Positions 24,534-31,794 of a DNA stretch of 64,000 nt are shown here, piece by piece. The translations under genes were made by a program, and so were the position numbers. Source of the DNA: Marinilactibacillus sp036039175 (GTDB lineage Bacteria; Bacillota; Bacilli; Lactobacillales; Carnobacteriaceae_A); NCBI RefSeq assembly GCF_036039175.1, contig NZ_JAYXKP010000001.1, forward strand, positions 1-64,000, read 5' to 3'. The first letter of the stretch is position 1; each line of letters opens with the position of its first letter. The notes below the pieces were generated by a model that did not search any database, was not told the origin of the DNA, and worked only from the letters and a program-made list of their open reading frames with translations.

Positions 24534-25352
24534 ATGAGCAAATCGATCATTATTGACGCAGGACACGGAGGAAAAGACCCAGGAGCCATGGGATTTGGCG
24601 AAAAGGAAAAAGATTGGGCACTAGAAATCAGTCGCTACCAGTTCCGTCGGTTAAATGCCTTAGGAGCAAAAGTAGCGCTGACGAGAAAAGAAGATACCAC
24701 TTTGACACCAACGGAGCGTGTTGCAAGAATCAAAAATCAGTATGACATTTGCCTATCAAACCACTGGAACGCGTTTGATAGTAGCGCAAGAGGAATTGAA
24801 ACCATTCATTCGGTCAGGGCGAAACCAACGTTTGCGAAAGACTTGGCTGATCGCTTAGCTCAGTGCACCCAGTTACCACTCAGAAGAGTCTTTAATAGGG
24901 CCATCAGTCCTGGTGAGGATTACTATTTTCTGCATAGACTGACTGGTAGAACGGAGACGGTGATTATTGAATACGGCTTTATCGATCATCCAATGGATCA
25001 TGCTTACTACAAAAATCAAAAGCAATTCTATACGGCAGCGGAAGCAGTTATTGAAGGCGTCTGTCGGAAAATAGGTATCGCATACAAAAATCCAGACGAA
25101 GAATCTTTAAAAGAGTCAAAAAACAGTTCAGTGCAATTGAAACTAGAAAGCATTTATGACGGAAAGCTTCGGTTTTATAATCGGCCTAGTTGGAAAGATG
25201 CAGATGTATTTGGATATCTTAAGATTGGTCAAGGTTTTCCTAAAATCATTGAAAAACTAACGGTTGGTAAAGGGGAACAATTCAAAGTAGAAAATTCCAA
25301 AGGAGAAACCTTCTATATCACAGCGCACCCTAAGTATGTAAAAATAACTTAA
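24534..25352 (+). CDS. N-acetylmuramoyl-L-alanine amidase (Amidase_3) with C-terminal SH3-like module
   Basis: A 272-residue peptidoglycan amidase. IIIDAGHGGKDPGAMG supplies the first Zn-binding His, followed by a Glu-containing LEISRYQ, SNHWNAF with the second His, and VIIEYGFIDHP with the catalytic Glu. Residues about 195-272 form a likely SH3-type wall-binding module (YDGKLRFYNRPSW). No signal peptide is visible, so release would need lysis, a holin or a non-classical route, as for many phage lysins. ATG 24534 has GAGGAG 7 nt upstream. Coupled to the ComX-like sigma gene. Confidence 0.85.
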   Translation: MSKSIIIDAGHGGKDPGAMGFGEKEKDWALEISRYQFRRLNALGAKVALTRKEDTTLTPTERVARIKNQYDICLSNHWNAFDSSARGIETIHSVRAKPTFAKDLADRLAQCTQLPLRRVFNRAISPGEDYYFLHRLTGRTETVIIEYGFIDHPMDHAYYKNQKQFYTAAEAVIEGVCRKIGIAYKNPDEESLKESKNSSVQLKLESIYDGKLRFYNRPSWKDADVFGYLKIGQGFPKIIEKLTVGKGEQFKVENSKGETFYITAHPKYVKIT

Positions 25353-25359
25353 AAATAAA

Positions 25360-25400
25360 GCCAGCACTCACACCGTTCAGTAGTGAGTGCTGGCTATTTA
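25360..25400. terminator. Bidirectional terminator
   Basis: AGCCAGCACTCAC (25360-25372) and GTGAGTGCTGGCT (25383-25395) form a perfect 13-bp stem between convergent genes. The flanks are A/T-rich on both sides. Confidence 0.85.
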
Positions 25401-25401
25401 A

Positions 25402-26262
25402 TTATTCGTCTTCTTCAGTCTCTTCATTATCTTCTTCATTGAGCATATAATCAAGTTCATAATCCTCGCGAACCGAACCTTCAACTCCTAAGGACTTCGA
25501 AACGATATTAAAGGCTAATGTATGAATCATCTTTATGAACCAAGGAAGGGGATAGATATTTTCATATTTTTTAACGTTGGATTCAACGATTCTTGAGATC
25601 AAGCTATCTGGATTAAGATTAGTGGATGATCCAAAAATGCGCTGCATATCTAAAGTGAGTTGTTGCTGTATGTAAACCATCGCCGCTGCATTATCCATCA
25701 TACTTTTAATGGGACCCACTTTCATATCGATAATTAATTCATGATCTGGATGAATATGGATAAACGTTTGATCTCCAACAGTTTCCATATTACGAATATG
25801 ATGTAGCCCAATCCAGCTGACATGATCTTTGGATGGACCTTTCTCAGGTCCAAACTGAATGTTGCCTAGTACATAAGGAACTTTCTTTTTTATCCCAATC
25901 ATTTTTCCTAGAATACTAATCACATCATAGGACGTATTGATTCTAAAAAAACGATTGATGATCTTTGTGGTGGTTTCTTCTGATTTGAAGACCAGACCGC
26001 TATTTTGAAAAATCATGCTATTATAGGGTGTTTCTACATTTTTGGAAAGATCATATAAGTAATAGCTATCATCATCAATCCATATTTTCTTTCTCATGAT
26101 AGCTTCATCTATGTATTTCGGGAGCGTTTCTTTGCTTACGGAAGGGGGCAAATATGTAGTCTGATAATATGTAAAATCCTCGTGAACCATATGTTGGAAT
26201 TGACTAAAATCATTATTAAATACTTTTCTTAACTTTTCAAAAGCTTTTTCTTTTTGGTGCAT
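25402..26262 (-). CDS. ComK-like protein (tentative)
   Basis: A 286-residue cytoplasmic protein, longer than B. subtilis ComK (192). The central region preserves the ComK order: INRFFRINTSYD (compare CRFFGSSY), a gap, KKKVPYVLGN, then SWIGLHHI (compare WISHVHV). The N-terminal ~90 residues and an acidic tail (EEDNEETEEDE) are extra. ComK is the DNA-binding master activator of competence. The match is by eye and partial, so a distinct unknown family is possible. ATG 26262 has AAAGGA 9 nt upstream. Convergent with the sigma/amidase pair. Confidence 0.5.
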   Translation of the reverse strand: MHQKEKAFEKLRKVFNNDFSQFQHMVHEDFTYYQTTYLPPSVSKETLPKYIDEAIMRKKIWIDDDSYYLYDLSKNVETPYNSMIFQNSGLVFKSEETTTKIINRFFRINTSYDVISILGKMIGIKKKVPYVLGNIQFGPEKGPSKDHVSWIGLHHIRNMETVGDQTFIHIHPDHELIIDMKVGPIKSMMDNAAAMVYIQQQLTLDMQRIFGSSTNLNPDSLISRIVESNVKKYENIYPLPWFIKMIHTLAFNIVSKSLGVEGSVREDYELDYMLNEEDNEETEEDE

Positions 26263-26695
26263 TGACACAAATCCTTTCTTTTGAGACCGCTATCATTTTA
26301 TGGAACGTATGAATGAGTCTTTTTTAAATTTAATACATTTAGTATACATTAGGGCAGTTAAAAATAATATGAAATTTACAAAATTTACCTTTTTGATACG
26401 AATTCGTAATAAAATACATATAGTATTAATATATCTCTGTATCGAACTATTCAAGTTTTAAAATATTGATGAAATATAAATTGGTTGTATTATAGAGAAG
26501 TATGTTAAAACTAGGAGCTTCTTCAAACTATATCATTTAAAGTGATAAAAACAATATTGTATGTTATAAAATGTAACACAATAGGGATCTGAAATACTGA
26601 TGATTGAAAAATCAATAGAATTTATTACAAACTTTGACTATACATACAAAACCTTGTTAAACTCTATAAGGATTAACTCGAGAGGAAGAATAAAA
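26263..26695. other. Intergenic region with promoter for the amino-acid transporter
   Basis: TTGATG (26466-26471), 16-nt spacer, TATTAT (26488-26493) is a reasonable promoter and gives a leader of about 200 nt. A 12-bp palindrome TACGAATTCGTA lies at 26397-26408. I see no T-box or riboswitch signature. Confidence 0.5.
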
Positions 26696-27565
26696 ATGAA
26701 AAGAACAATTCAATCACTACTAACCCTATCACTTGGAAGCACACTATTACTTGCAGCTTGTTCGAATGATTCATCTGAAGAAACCGCATCTACGACAGCG
26801 GAAGATACTTCCTGGAGTGATATCCAAGAAGCTGGCGTTTTAAAAGCAGCGACTTCTGGAACGTATTTTCCGAATTCCTATCATGAAGAAGGTACGAATG
26901 TCTTAACTGGTTTTGAAGTAGAAATCTTACGAGAAATCGGTGAGCGTTTAGATGTTGAGGTAGAATTCACTGAAATGAACGTTGACGGTATGCTGACATC
27001 ACTGAACAGTGAACAAATCGATATTGCAGCTTTGAGTATCAGCCACGCGGGAGAAAATGCGGATAAATTCAATTACTCGGAACCCTATAAATATACGTAT
27101 ATGTCGATGATTGTTAGAGAAGAAGACAATTCTGAGATTGAAACGATGGAAGATCTTGAGGGGAAACGTGCAGCTGGAGCGGCTACAACTTCTTATATGC
27201 AGATTGCTGAACAGTATGGTGCAGAACTGGTCATTTACGACAATGCCACAAACGATCAATACCTCCAAGATGTCGCAAATGGGCGGACCGATTTGATCAT
27301 CAACGATTATTATGGTCAGACTATGGCATTGACAGCTTTTCCTGAAATTCCAATCAAAATCCAAGAAAATTTATTCTTTAACCCAAGCTACACCAATTTT
27401 TCAATGAAACTTGGGAGCGATACGTTAACCGAAGAAGTTGATAAAGCTTTGGCAGAAATGCATTCTGATGGGACTCTAAGTGCATTGTCTAAAGAATTTT
27501 ATCAAGGGGAAGATGTATCTGTAGAAGTCGATATGGATATACCAACGTATGAGATTGAGGAGTAA
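26696..27565 (+). CDS. Amino-acid ABC transporter substrate-binding lipoprotein
   Basis: A 289-residue SBP_bac_3-type lipoprotein. The signal ends in LLLAAC, followed by a short Ser/Glu/Thr linker. The binding-protein body has GVLKAATSGTYFPNSY, LTGFEVEILREIGERL, IDIAALSISH and LIINDYYGQ, matching polar-amino-acid binding proteins such as those for cystine or glutamine. The longest frame starts at 26600, but the ATG at 26696 has GAGAGGAAG upstream and opens a normal lipoprotein signal. It delivers substrate to the permease 2 nt downstream. Confidence 0.9.
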   Translation: MKRTIQSLLTLSLGSTLLLAACSNDSSEETASTTAEDTSWSDIQEAGVLKAATSGTYFPNSYHEEGTNVLTGFEVEILREIGERLDVEVEFTEMNVDGMLTSLNSEQIDIAALSISHAGENADKFNYSEPYKYTYMSMIVREEDNSEIETMEDLEGKRAAGAATTSYMQIAEQYGAELVIYDNATNDQYLQDVANGRTDLIINDYYGQTMALTAFPEIPIKIQENLFFNPSYTNFSMKLGSDTLTEEVDKALAEMHSDGTLSALSKEFYQGEDVSVEVDMDIPTYEIEE

Positions 27566-27567
27566 GT

Positions 27568-28254
27568 ATGGGAAACATCGAATGGCAATACATCTTTGAT
27601 CCTGAGTTAGCATGGGAAAGCTTACCTTTCTTGATCAGTGGCATCCCAAATACTTTAATTATCGCGATGATCAGTACGTTTTTGGGGCTGATTATCGGTT
27701 TAGGGTTGACGGTTATGCGTCTGTCGGAGATGAAACTGTTAAACTTTTTGGCTAAGGTGTACGTTTCATTTATGCGTGGAACCCCAGCGCTTGTTTTTCT
27801 TTTCCTGATCTATTTCGGATTACCATTCGTCAATATTCAATTTCCAGCTTTGACAGCCGCAATCATCTGTTTCAGTCTGAATTCAGCGGCCTATATCTCT
27901 GAGATTTTGAGATCCGCCGTATCATCCGTTGATCACGGACAATGGGAAGCCGCAAAAGCGCTTGGTTTAAGCAAAGGGGTCACCTTTCGAGCAATCATTA
28001 TCCCGCAAGCGACTCGAATCGCTTTGCCACCGCTTGGTAACGTATTGATCGATGTAATAAAAGGAACCTCTTTAGCGGCGATGATCACCGTTAATGAGAT
28101 TTTTCAGAACGCTAGAATCGTCGGCGGCAGGGAATTTGATTACATGACCATGTACATTATGGTCGCCCTCATTTACTGGCTGATTTGCAGCATCTTCAGC
28201 TACTTCCAGACCTATTTAGAAGTGATTTCTTCAAGATACGTCATCCAAAAATGA
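27568..28254 (+). CDS. Amino-acid ABC transporter permease
   Basis: A 228-residue integral membrane protein with about five or six helices and the HisM-type features FMRGTPALVFLFLIYFG and an EAA loop, EAAKALGLSKGVTFRAIIIP, which contacts the ATPase. It follows the binding protein with 2 nt between. No ATP-binding subunit follows (next is a GNAT enzyme) and none is elsewhere in the window, so it must use an ATPase encoded elsewhere. Confidence 0.9.
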   Translation: MGNIEWQYIFDPELAWESLPFLISGIPNTLIIAMISTFLGLIIGLGLTVMRLSEMKLLNFLAKVYVSFMRGTPALVFLFLIYFGLPFVNIQFPALTAAIICFSLNSAAYISEILRSAVSSVDHGQWEAAKALGLSKGVTFRAIIIPQATRIALPPLGNVLIDVIKGTSLAAMITVNEIFQNARIVGGREFDYMTMYIMVALIYWLICSIFSYFQTYLEVISSRYVIQK

Positions 28255-28337
28255 TAGTTGAAATTTTATGTGAAATCTATTTAACAAAATGTTAAACTAG
28301 TAAGTAATATAATGGCTTAAGTTAAAGGAGTGGGGAT

Positions 28338-28751
28338 ATGCCAATCGAAGAGGTACCTTACGAAGAAAATAAAAAAGCTACAATAACAGGATTAGATGCT
28401 TACACATTGGAAAAAGTTCCTAAACTAAAAATGGTTTCCAAAGAAATTAGTTTTGTATATAAAGAAGCAGATGAAGTTCTTGGAAGTATTGTTGGGCATA
28501 TTCAGTGGGATCATTTGAAAATCGAGCTATTCTTTGTCTCGAAAAATACACAAGGTAAAGGTATTGGATCAAAGTTACTGGCACACGTTGAAAAATTGGC
28601 TAAGACAGAAAATTGTCAATATATCTTTCTAGAAACGATGAGTTTCAATGCTCCAGCTTTTTACCAAAAAAACGGTTATGAGATTGTTGGTAAAATTGAT
28701 AATTCGCCTTTGCCAGGTGAAACAAGATATTTCATGAAAAAAGATATGTAA
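28338..28751 (+). CDS. GNAT-family N-acetyltransferase
   Basis: A 137-residue acetyltransferase. The acetyl-CoA pyrophosphate loop is SKNTQGKGIGSKLL, and FLETMSFNAPAFYQKNGYEI gives the final strand-helix. Acceptor unknown. AAAGGAG precedes the ATG. Stands alone before a terminator. Confidence 0.85.
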   Translation: MPIEEVPYEENKKATITGLDAYTLEKVPKLKMVSKEISFVYKEADEVLGSIVGHIQWDHLKIELFFVSKNTQGKGIGSKLLAHVEKLAKTENCQYIFLETMSFNAPAFYQKNGYEIVGKIDNSPLPGETRYFMKKDM

Positions 28752-28757
28752 AATTAG

Positions 28758-28803
28758 ACCCCAGATACAGATAATAGCTATCTGGTAATGGGGTTTATTT
28801 TTT
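28758..28803 (+). terminator. Intrinsic terminator
   Basis: ACCCCA...TGGGGT (28758-28763, 28789-28794) with inner CAGATA/TATCTG forms a two-part stem, followed by TTATTTTTTA. Confidence 0.75.
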
Positions 28804-28833
28804 ATATTTGCCTACAGAAGAGTATACAAATAA

Positions 28834-29478
28834 ATGATGATTAAAAAGAAATCGATGACGATATTTTATATATTTTTAGGGTTAATGATGACATATGGTT
28901 GTTCAAAAGAAATGAAAGATGAAATGATCGTTGAAAATGAAGCGGAACAAACACAAACAACAGAAGACATAGATGAGGATTCAGAACAATCAGAATCAAA
29001 TGATTCCGATACAACAGATGGGAAAACATACTCAGAGTTTGAGGAGGATCAGGAAGAACCAGAAGAGTCAAAAGACATTTTAGCAGAGTATTCTAACGAA
29101 GAAATTGAATACGCTCGTATCTGGTTGCAGCTCGGACCGAATCAGGAAATCAGTGAGTTGAACGTGCAGCACTTTCCAGCTGGAACACCATTAAACCCAA
29201 AAGACGAAAATAGTGCAGTCTCCCCAGACGATGTTGTGCAGTTATCTGGGAGTCGATTAGTGGATGGATCTGTGACATATTCAAGTAATGGAAACGGCAC
29301 AATCAATGTTTATAAGGTTCCTTACCGTTGGGAATCAACGATGTCTGAAGTAGAAGTCGTCGATGGGATTAGTGTTTATACTCAAGACTTAATTGATGAG
29401 ACTGAACTGGTCAGTTTGGATGTTGGAGACGATGAGTCTGTGGTGGAGTTGATTGAACTGGAACGAGTGACTGATTAA
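28834..29478 (+). CDS. Lipoprotein with acidic linker, function unknown
   Basis: A 214-residue lipoprotein. Signal MMIKKKSMTIFYIFLGLMMT, then lipobox TYGC, then an Asp/Glu/Ser/Thr linker of about 65 residues and a globular C-terminal region (IWLQLGPNQEISELNVQHF, YRWESTMSEVEVV). The ribosome binding site is weak, and the second ATG (28837) is as likely. I do not recognise the C-terminal domain. Expected outside the membrane. Confidence 0.75.
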   Translation: MMIKKKSMTIFYIFLGLMMTYGCSKEMKDEMIVENEAEQTQTTEDIDEDSEQSESNDSDTTDGKTYSEFEEDQEEPEESKDILAEYSNEEIEYARIWLQLGPNQEISELNVQHFPAGTPLNPKDENSAVSPDDVVQLSGSRLVDGSVTYSSNGNGTINVYKVPYRWESTMSEVEVVDGISVYTQDLIDETELVSLDVGDDESVVELIELERVTD

Positions 29479-29508
29479 AAATAGGATTAATTAAACACGT
29501 TCTGATAT

Positions 29509-29527
29509 CCTCCTCGTATAGAGGAGG
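29509..29527 (+). promoter_or_regulatory. Hairpin that masks the Shine-Dalgarno of the downstream gene
   Basis: CCTCCTC (29509-29515), loop GTATA, GAGGAGG (29521-29527). The 3' arm is the ribosome binding site for the ATG at 29536. The 7-bp, mostly G-C stem would block initiation unless melted by heat, a helicase or RNA/protein binding. Confidence 0.65.
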
Positions 29528-29535
29528 TGAGTTTT

Positions 29536-29844
29536 ATGAACTTAATCAAATCAATACCGGCAAGTATAAAGTGGATCGTTGCTGGAGCTTCAATGCTTTT
29601 GTTTAGCTATGTGGTTGCTATGACTACGCAGTTTGAGTTTAATGTTTTAGTCAACTACACAGCTTTTGGCTTAACCGCATTGGCAATCATCTTATCTGGG
29701 ACAGCAGTGAGTGGAGATAGAATGCGCGCGAACAATAATAGTCGTGCAGGCAGCAGTTCTCTAAGTACATTGAAGTATTCTAAATTTATTTTGCTATTTG
29801 CAATACCGTTTTACATAATGTTTGTTGTTTTGGAGTTTGTTTAA
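29536..29844 (+). CDS. Small membrane protein, two or three helices
   Basis: A 102-residue protein with hydrophobic segments at about 13-31, 42-58 and 82-100 and a basic, Asn/Ser/Arg-rich loop between the second and third. No family recognised. The ATG at 29536 follows the strong site GAGGAGGTGA, which lies in a hairpin. The GTG at 29527 overlaps that site and is unlikely. Possibly a stress or envelope protein; no evidence for a specific role. Confidence 0.7.
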   Translation: MNLIKSIPASIKWIVAGASMLLFSYVVAMTTQFEFNVLVNYTAFGLTALAIILSGTAVSGDRMRANNNSRAGSSSLSTLKYSKFILLFAIPFYIMFVVLEFV

Positions 29845-29930
29845 AAAGCTATCAAAGATTCGTGCTCAAAATTAGCACATATTTTTTTATAAAATAACCG
29901 AGAACTTAAGTAGTTGAAAAGGAGCTTATA

Positions 29931-30617
29931 ATGAAAGCTTATATCGTTCGTGTCGAATTTGATGATTCCAATCCACTGATCTGGAGAAAAGTGATCATGC
30001 CAGCAGACGTCACGTTCAAAAGACTAAATGAAGTGATTCAAGCTGTAACTAATTTTAACCAAAATGATATCACGTTTGAGGGTCATCTATATGAATTTCA
30101 ATTGAATGAAGAAAATAGAATTGTGACCAATAATGATGAAGCTTATGAAGAGCATCAATATTACAAACAGAATAAAAGTTTTTTCGAAAATCGGTTAAAA
30201 ACAACGGATCCGGATATGATGGAATCCGAACAACGTTATCAAGATCGATTGAAAAGGGAAGTCCGTAAACCTTCAGGTATAAAAATCGATGCTTATCTAG
30301 AAAAGTTCGGATCTATCGATTACCTTTATGATTACGGGGATAGCTGGCGAATCACAGTCACGCTTGAAGAAACGGTAGAGGATTATTATTTTGGATATCC
30401 CACATTACTGGATGGATCAGAAACAGCGCCTCCTGAAGATGTTGGAGGAATGACTGGATTCTATCAATTTCTAGAAGCGTATCATAATCCTTCTCATCCA
30501 GATCACCAAGAACTACAGGCTTGGGCTACTTCACAAAGATTCAAAGAATATGATCCTAAGCAAATTAATAGGATGTTAAAAAAATTGCTTACAAGAAAAC
30601 TGAGTGGAATCAGATAA
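29931..30617 (+). CDS. Plasmid pRiA4b ORF-3-like protein
   Basis: A 228-residue protein of the PRiA4_ORF3 family, function unknown. Its features are YIVRVEFDDSNPLIWRKV, the turn YLYDYGDSWRITVTLE, and APPEDVGGMTGFYQFLEAY followed by a HPDH motif. It has an unusual charged insertion at about 70-110. AAAGGAG precedes the ATG. Neighbours give no hint of role. Confidence 0.88.
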   Translation: MKAYIVRVEFDDSNPLIWRKVIMPADVTFKRLNEVIQAVTNFNQNDITFEGHLYEFQLNEENRIVTNNDEAYEEHQYYKQNKSFFENRLKTTDPDMMESEQRYQDRLKREVRKPSGIKIDAYLEKFGSIDYLYDYGDSWRITVTLEETVEDYYFGYPTLLDGSETAPPEDVGGMTGFYQFLEAYHNPSHPDHQELQAWATSQRFKEYDPKQINRMLKKLLTRKLSGIR

Positions 30618-30695
30618 AGCATAATAATTATGATGTTATTGAAGATAAGTACCGAAAAACAGATGAGGATAAATAAAATTAATTCCAGAGAACGC

Positions 30696-30724
30696 TTGCA
30701 ATCGATTTCAAAGCATGATATTAT
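30696..30724 (+). promoter_or_regulatory. Promoter with overlapping perfect cre site
   Basis: TTGCAA (30696-30701), 17-nt spacer, TATTAT (30719-30724). TTGCAATCGATTTCA (30696-30710) matches WTGNAANCGNWNNCW at every position and covers the -35, so CcpA would block the promoter in the presence of preferred sugars. Drives the licT-like gene and the sulfatase locus. Confidence 0.75.
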
Positions 30725-30740
30725 TTTGGTACAATCAAAT

Positions 30741-30776
30741 GGATGGTTACTGACAGCGAACTGATCAGGCTATACC
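30741..30776 (+). promoter_or_regulatory. RAT antiterminator RNA, upstream of licT-like gene
   Basis: GGATGGTTACTG at 30741-30752 and AGGCTATACC at 30767-30776 are the two conserved parts of a ribonucleic antiterminator target. Its 3' end overlaps the terminator at 30772-30823, so the structures exclude each other. Confidence 0.8.
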
Positions 30777-30823
30777 TTAGTATACTCTTAGAGAAGTATC
30801 TCTAGGTATATTAAGGTATTTTT
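30772..30823 (+). terminator. Conditional terminator in the licT-like leader
   Basis: ATACCTTA...TAAGGTAT with inner AGAGA/TCTCT pairs, followed by TATTTTT. It starts within the RAT sequence, as expected for LicT control. Confidence 0.8.
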
Positions 30824-30844
30824 CTTTCTATTGGAGGTGAATGC

Positions 30845-31675
30845 ATGCATGTAAAAAAAGTTTTGAACAACAGTGCGATCCTAGTTCGTGATGATGATGG
30901 TAAAGAAGTGAAAGACTTCATCTGGGTCGGCGGAGGAATTGGATTTAGGAAAAAGCCAGGCGATCAGCCTGATGAAAGTAAAATTGAAAAGATTTTCGTT
31001 TTACAACAGAAGAATTTAACGAATCGCTTTTCAGAACTAGTTGAAAATATTCCCGTAGAGTACGTCTCAATTGCGGATGATGTCATTAGCTACGCTAAGG
31101 AAGAGCTGCAACAAGATTTAAGCGATACGATTTATATATCTTTAACCGATCATATAGCCAATTTACTGAAGTTGCATGATGAAGGTGTTGAAGTGCAAAA
31201 TGCTCTGTTTTGGGAGATTAAGAAATTTTATCCGAAGGAATTTGAGATTGGACAGAAGTCGGTCAAGATGATCAGCGACAAAACAGGTAAAGATATCCCA
31301 GAGTCAGAAGCAGGAAATTTAGCCCTACATTTTATTAATTCTCAATTATCTGCTGGTATCAGTGATTTATCTGCTAGTCAAAATTCACCTAAAAAAATTC
31401 GAGATATATTATCTCTGATTCGTTTTCAAAATAAGATCGAACTAGATGAAACTTCGATTGCTTATGACCGCTTTGTTACACATTTGAGATTCTTCTTTAA
31501 ACGACTGGATATACGGTCCGAAACAACGGCCAAGAATCCATTGTTGGATCAAATCAAAGAAAGATATCCAGCGGCTTTCACCACGATGAAAAAAGTAGAA
31601 CAATATTTAGAAGTTAGGCTAGATGAAGACGAGCAACTGTATCTTACATTACACATTCAAAAACTAATAGAATAA
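30845..31675 (+). CDS. licT: LicT/BglG-family transcriptional antiterminator
   Basis: A 276-residue RNA-binding regulator. Residues 1-55 form the CAT domain (VLNNSAILVRDDDGKEV, then GFRKKPGD). Two PRD domains follow; ISLTDHIANLL and RFVTHLRFFF carry histidines of the kind phosphorylated by the PTS. It should bind both RAT elements, at 30741 and 31684, to prevent termination when its sugar is present. It heads the EIIBCA-sulfatase locus. The ATG at 30845 follows GGAGGTGA with 4-6 nt spacing and is the only one of three overlapping ATGs that opens this frame. Confidence 0.9.
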   Translation: MHVKKVLNNSAILVRDDDGKEVKDFIWVGGGIGFRKKPGDQPDESKIEKIFVLQQKNLTNRFSELVENIPVEYVSIADDVISYAKEELQQDLSDTIYISLTDHIANLLKLHDEGVEVQNALFWEIKKFYPKEFEIGQKSVKMISDKTGKDIPESEAGNLALHFINSQLSAGISDLSASQNSPKKIRDILSLIRFQNKIELDETSIAYDRFVTHLRFFFKRLDIRSETTAKNPLLDQIKERYPAAFTTMKKVEQYLEVRLDEDEQLYLTLHIQKLIE

Positions 31676-31683
31676 CCCACATT

Positions 31684-31712
31684 GGAGTGTTACTGGTAAA
31701 GCAGGCAAGACC
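31684..31712 (+). promoter_or_regulatory. Second RAT antiterminator RNA, before EIIBCA
   Basis: GGAGTGTTACTGGTAAAGC then AGGCAAGACC closely follow the classic BglG/LicT target. Overlaps the terminator at 31702-31764. Confidence 0.85.
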
Positions 31713-31764
31713 GAATGGGTGAGTCATAATGGACTCACTGTATTCAGTCGTGCCTGTTTTTTGT
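31702..31764 (+). terminator. Conditional terminator before EIIBCA
   Basis: CAGGCA (31702-31707) pairs with TGCCTG (31751-31756), with inner pairs GAAT/ATTC and GAGTC/GACTC, followed by TTTTTTG. Read-through depends on the RAT. Confidence 0.85.
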
Positions 31765-31794
31765 TTTACTTCAAAATAGAGAGGAAGAAAAAAG

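Noticed and set aside
26269..26695. T-box or riboswitch leader of the amino-acid transporter
   Set aside because: No T-box core, specifier stem or S-box-like pairing was found in the leader.
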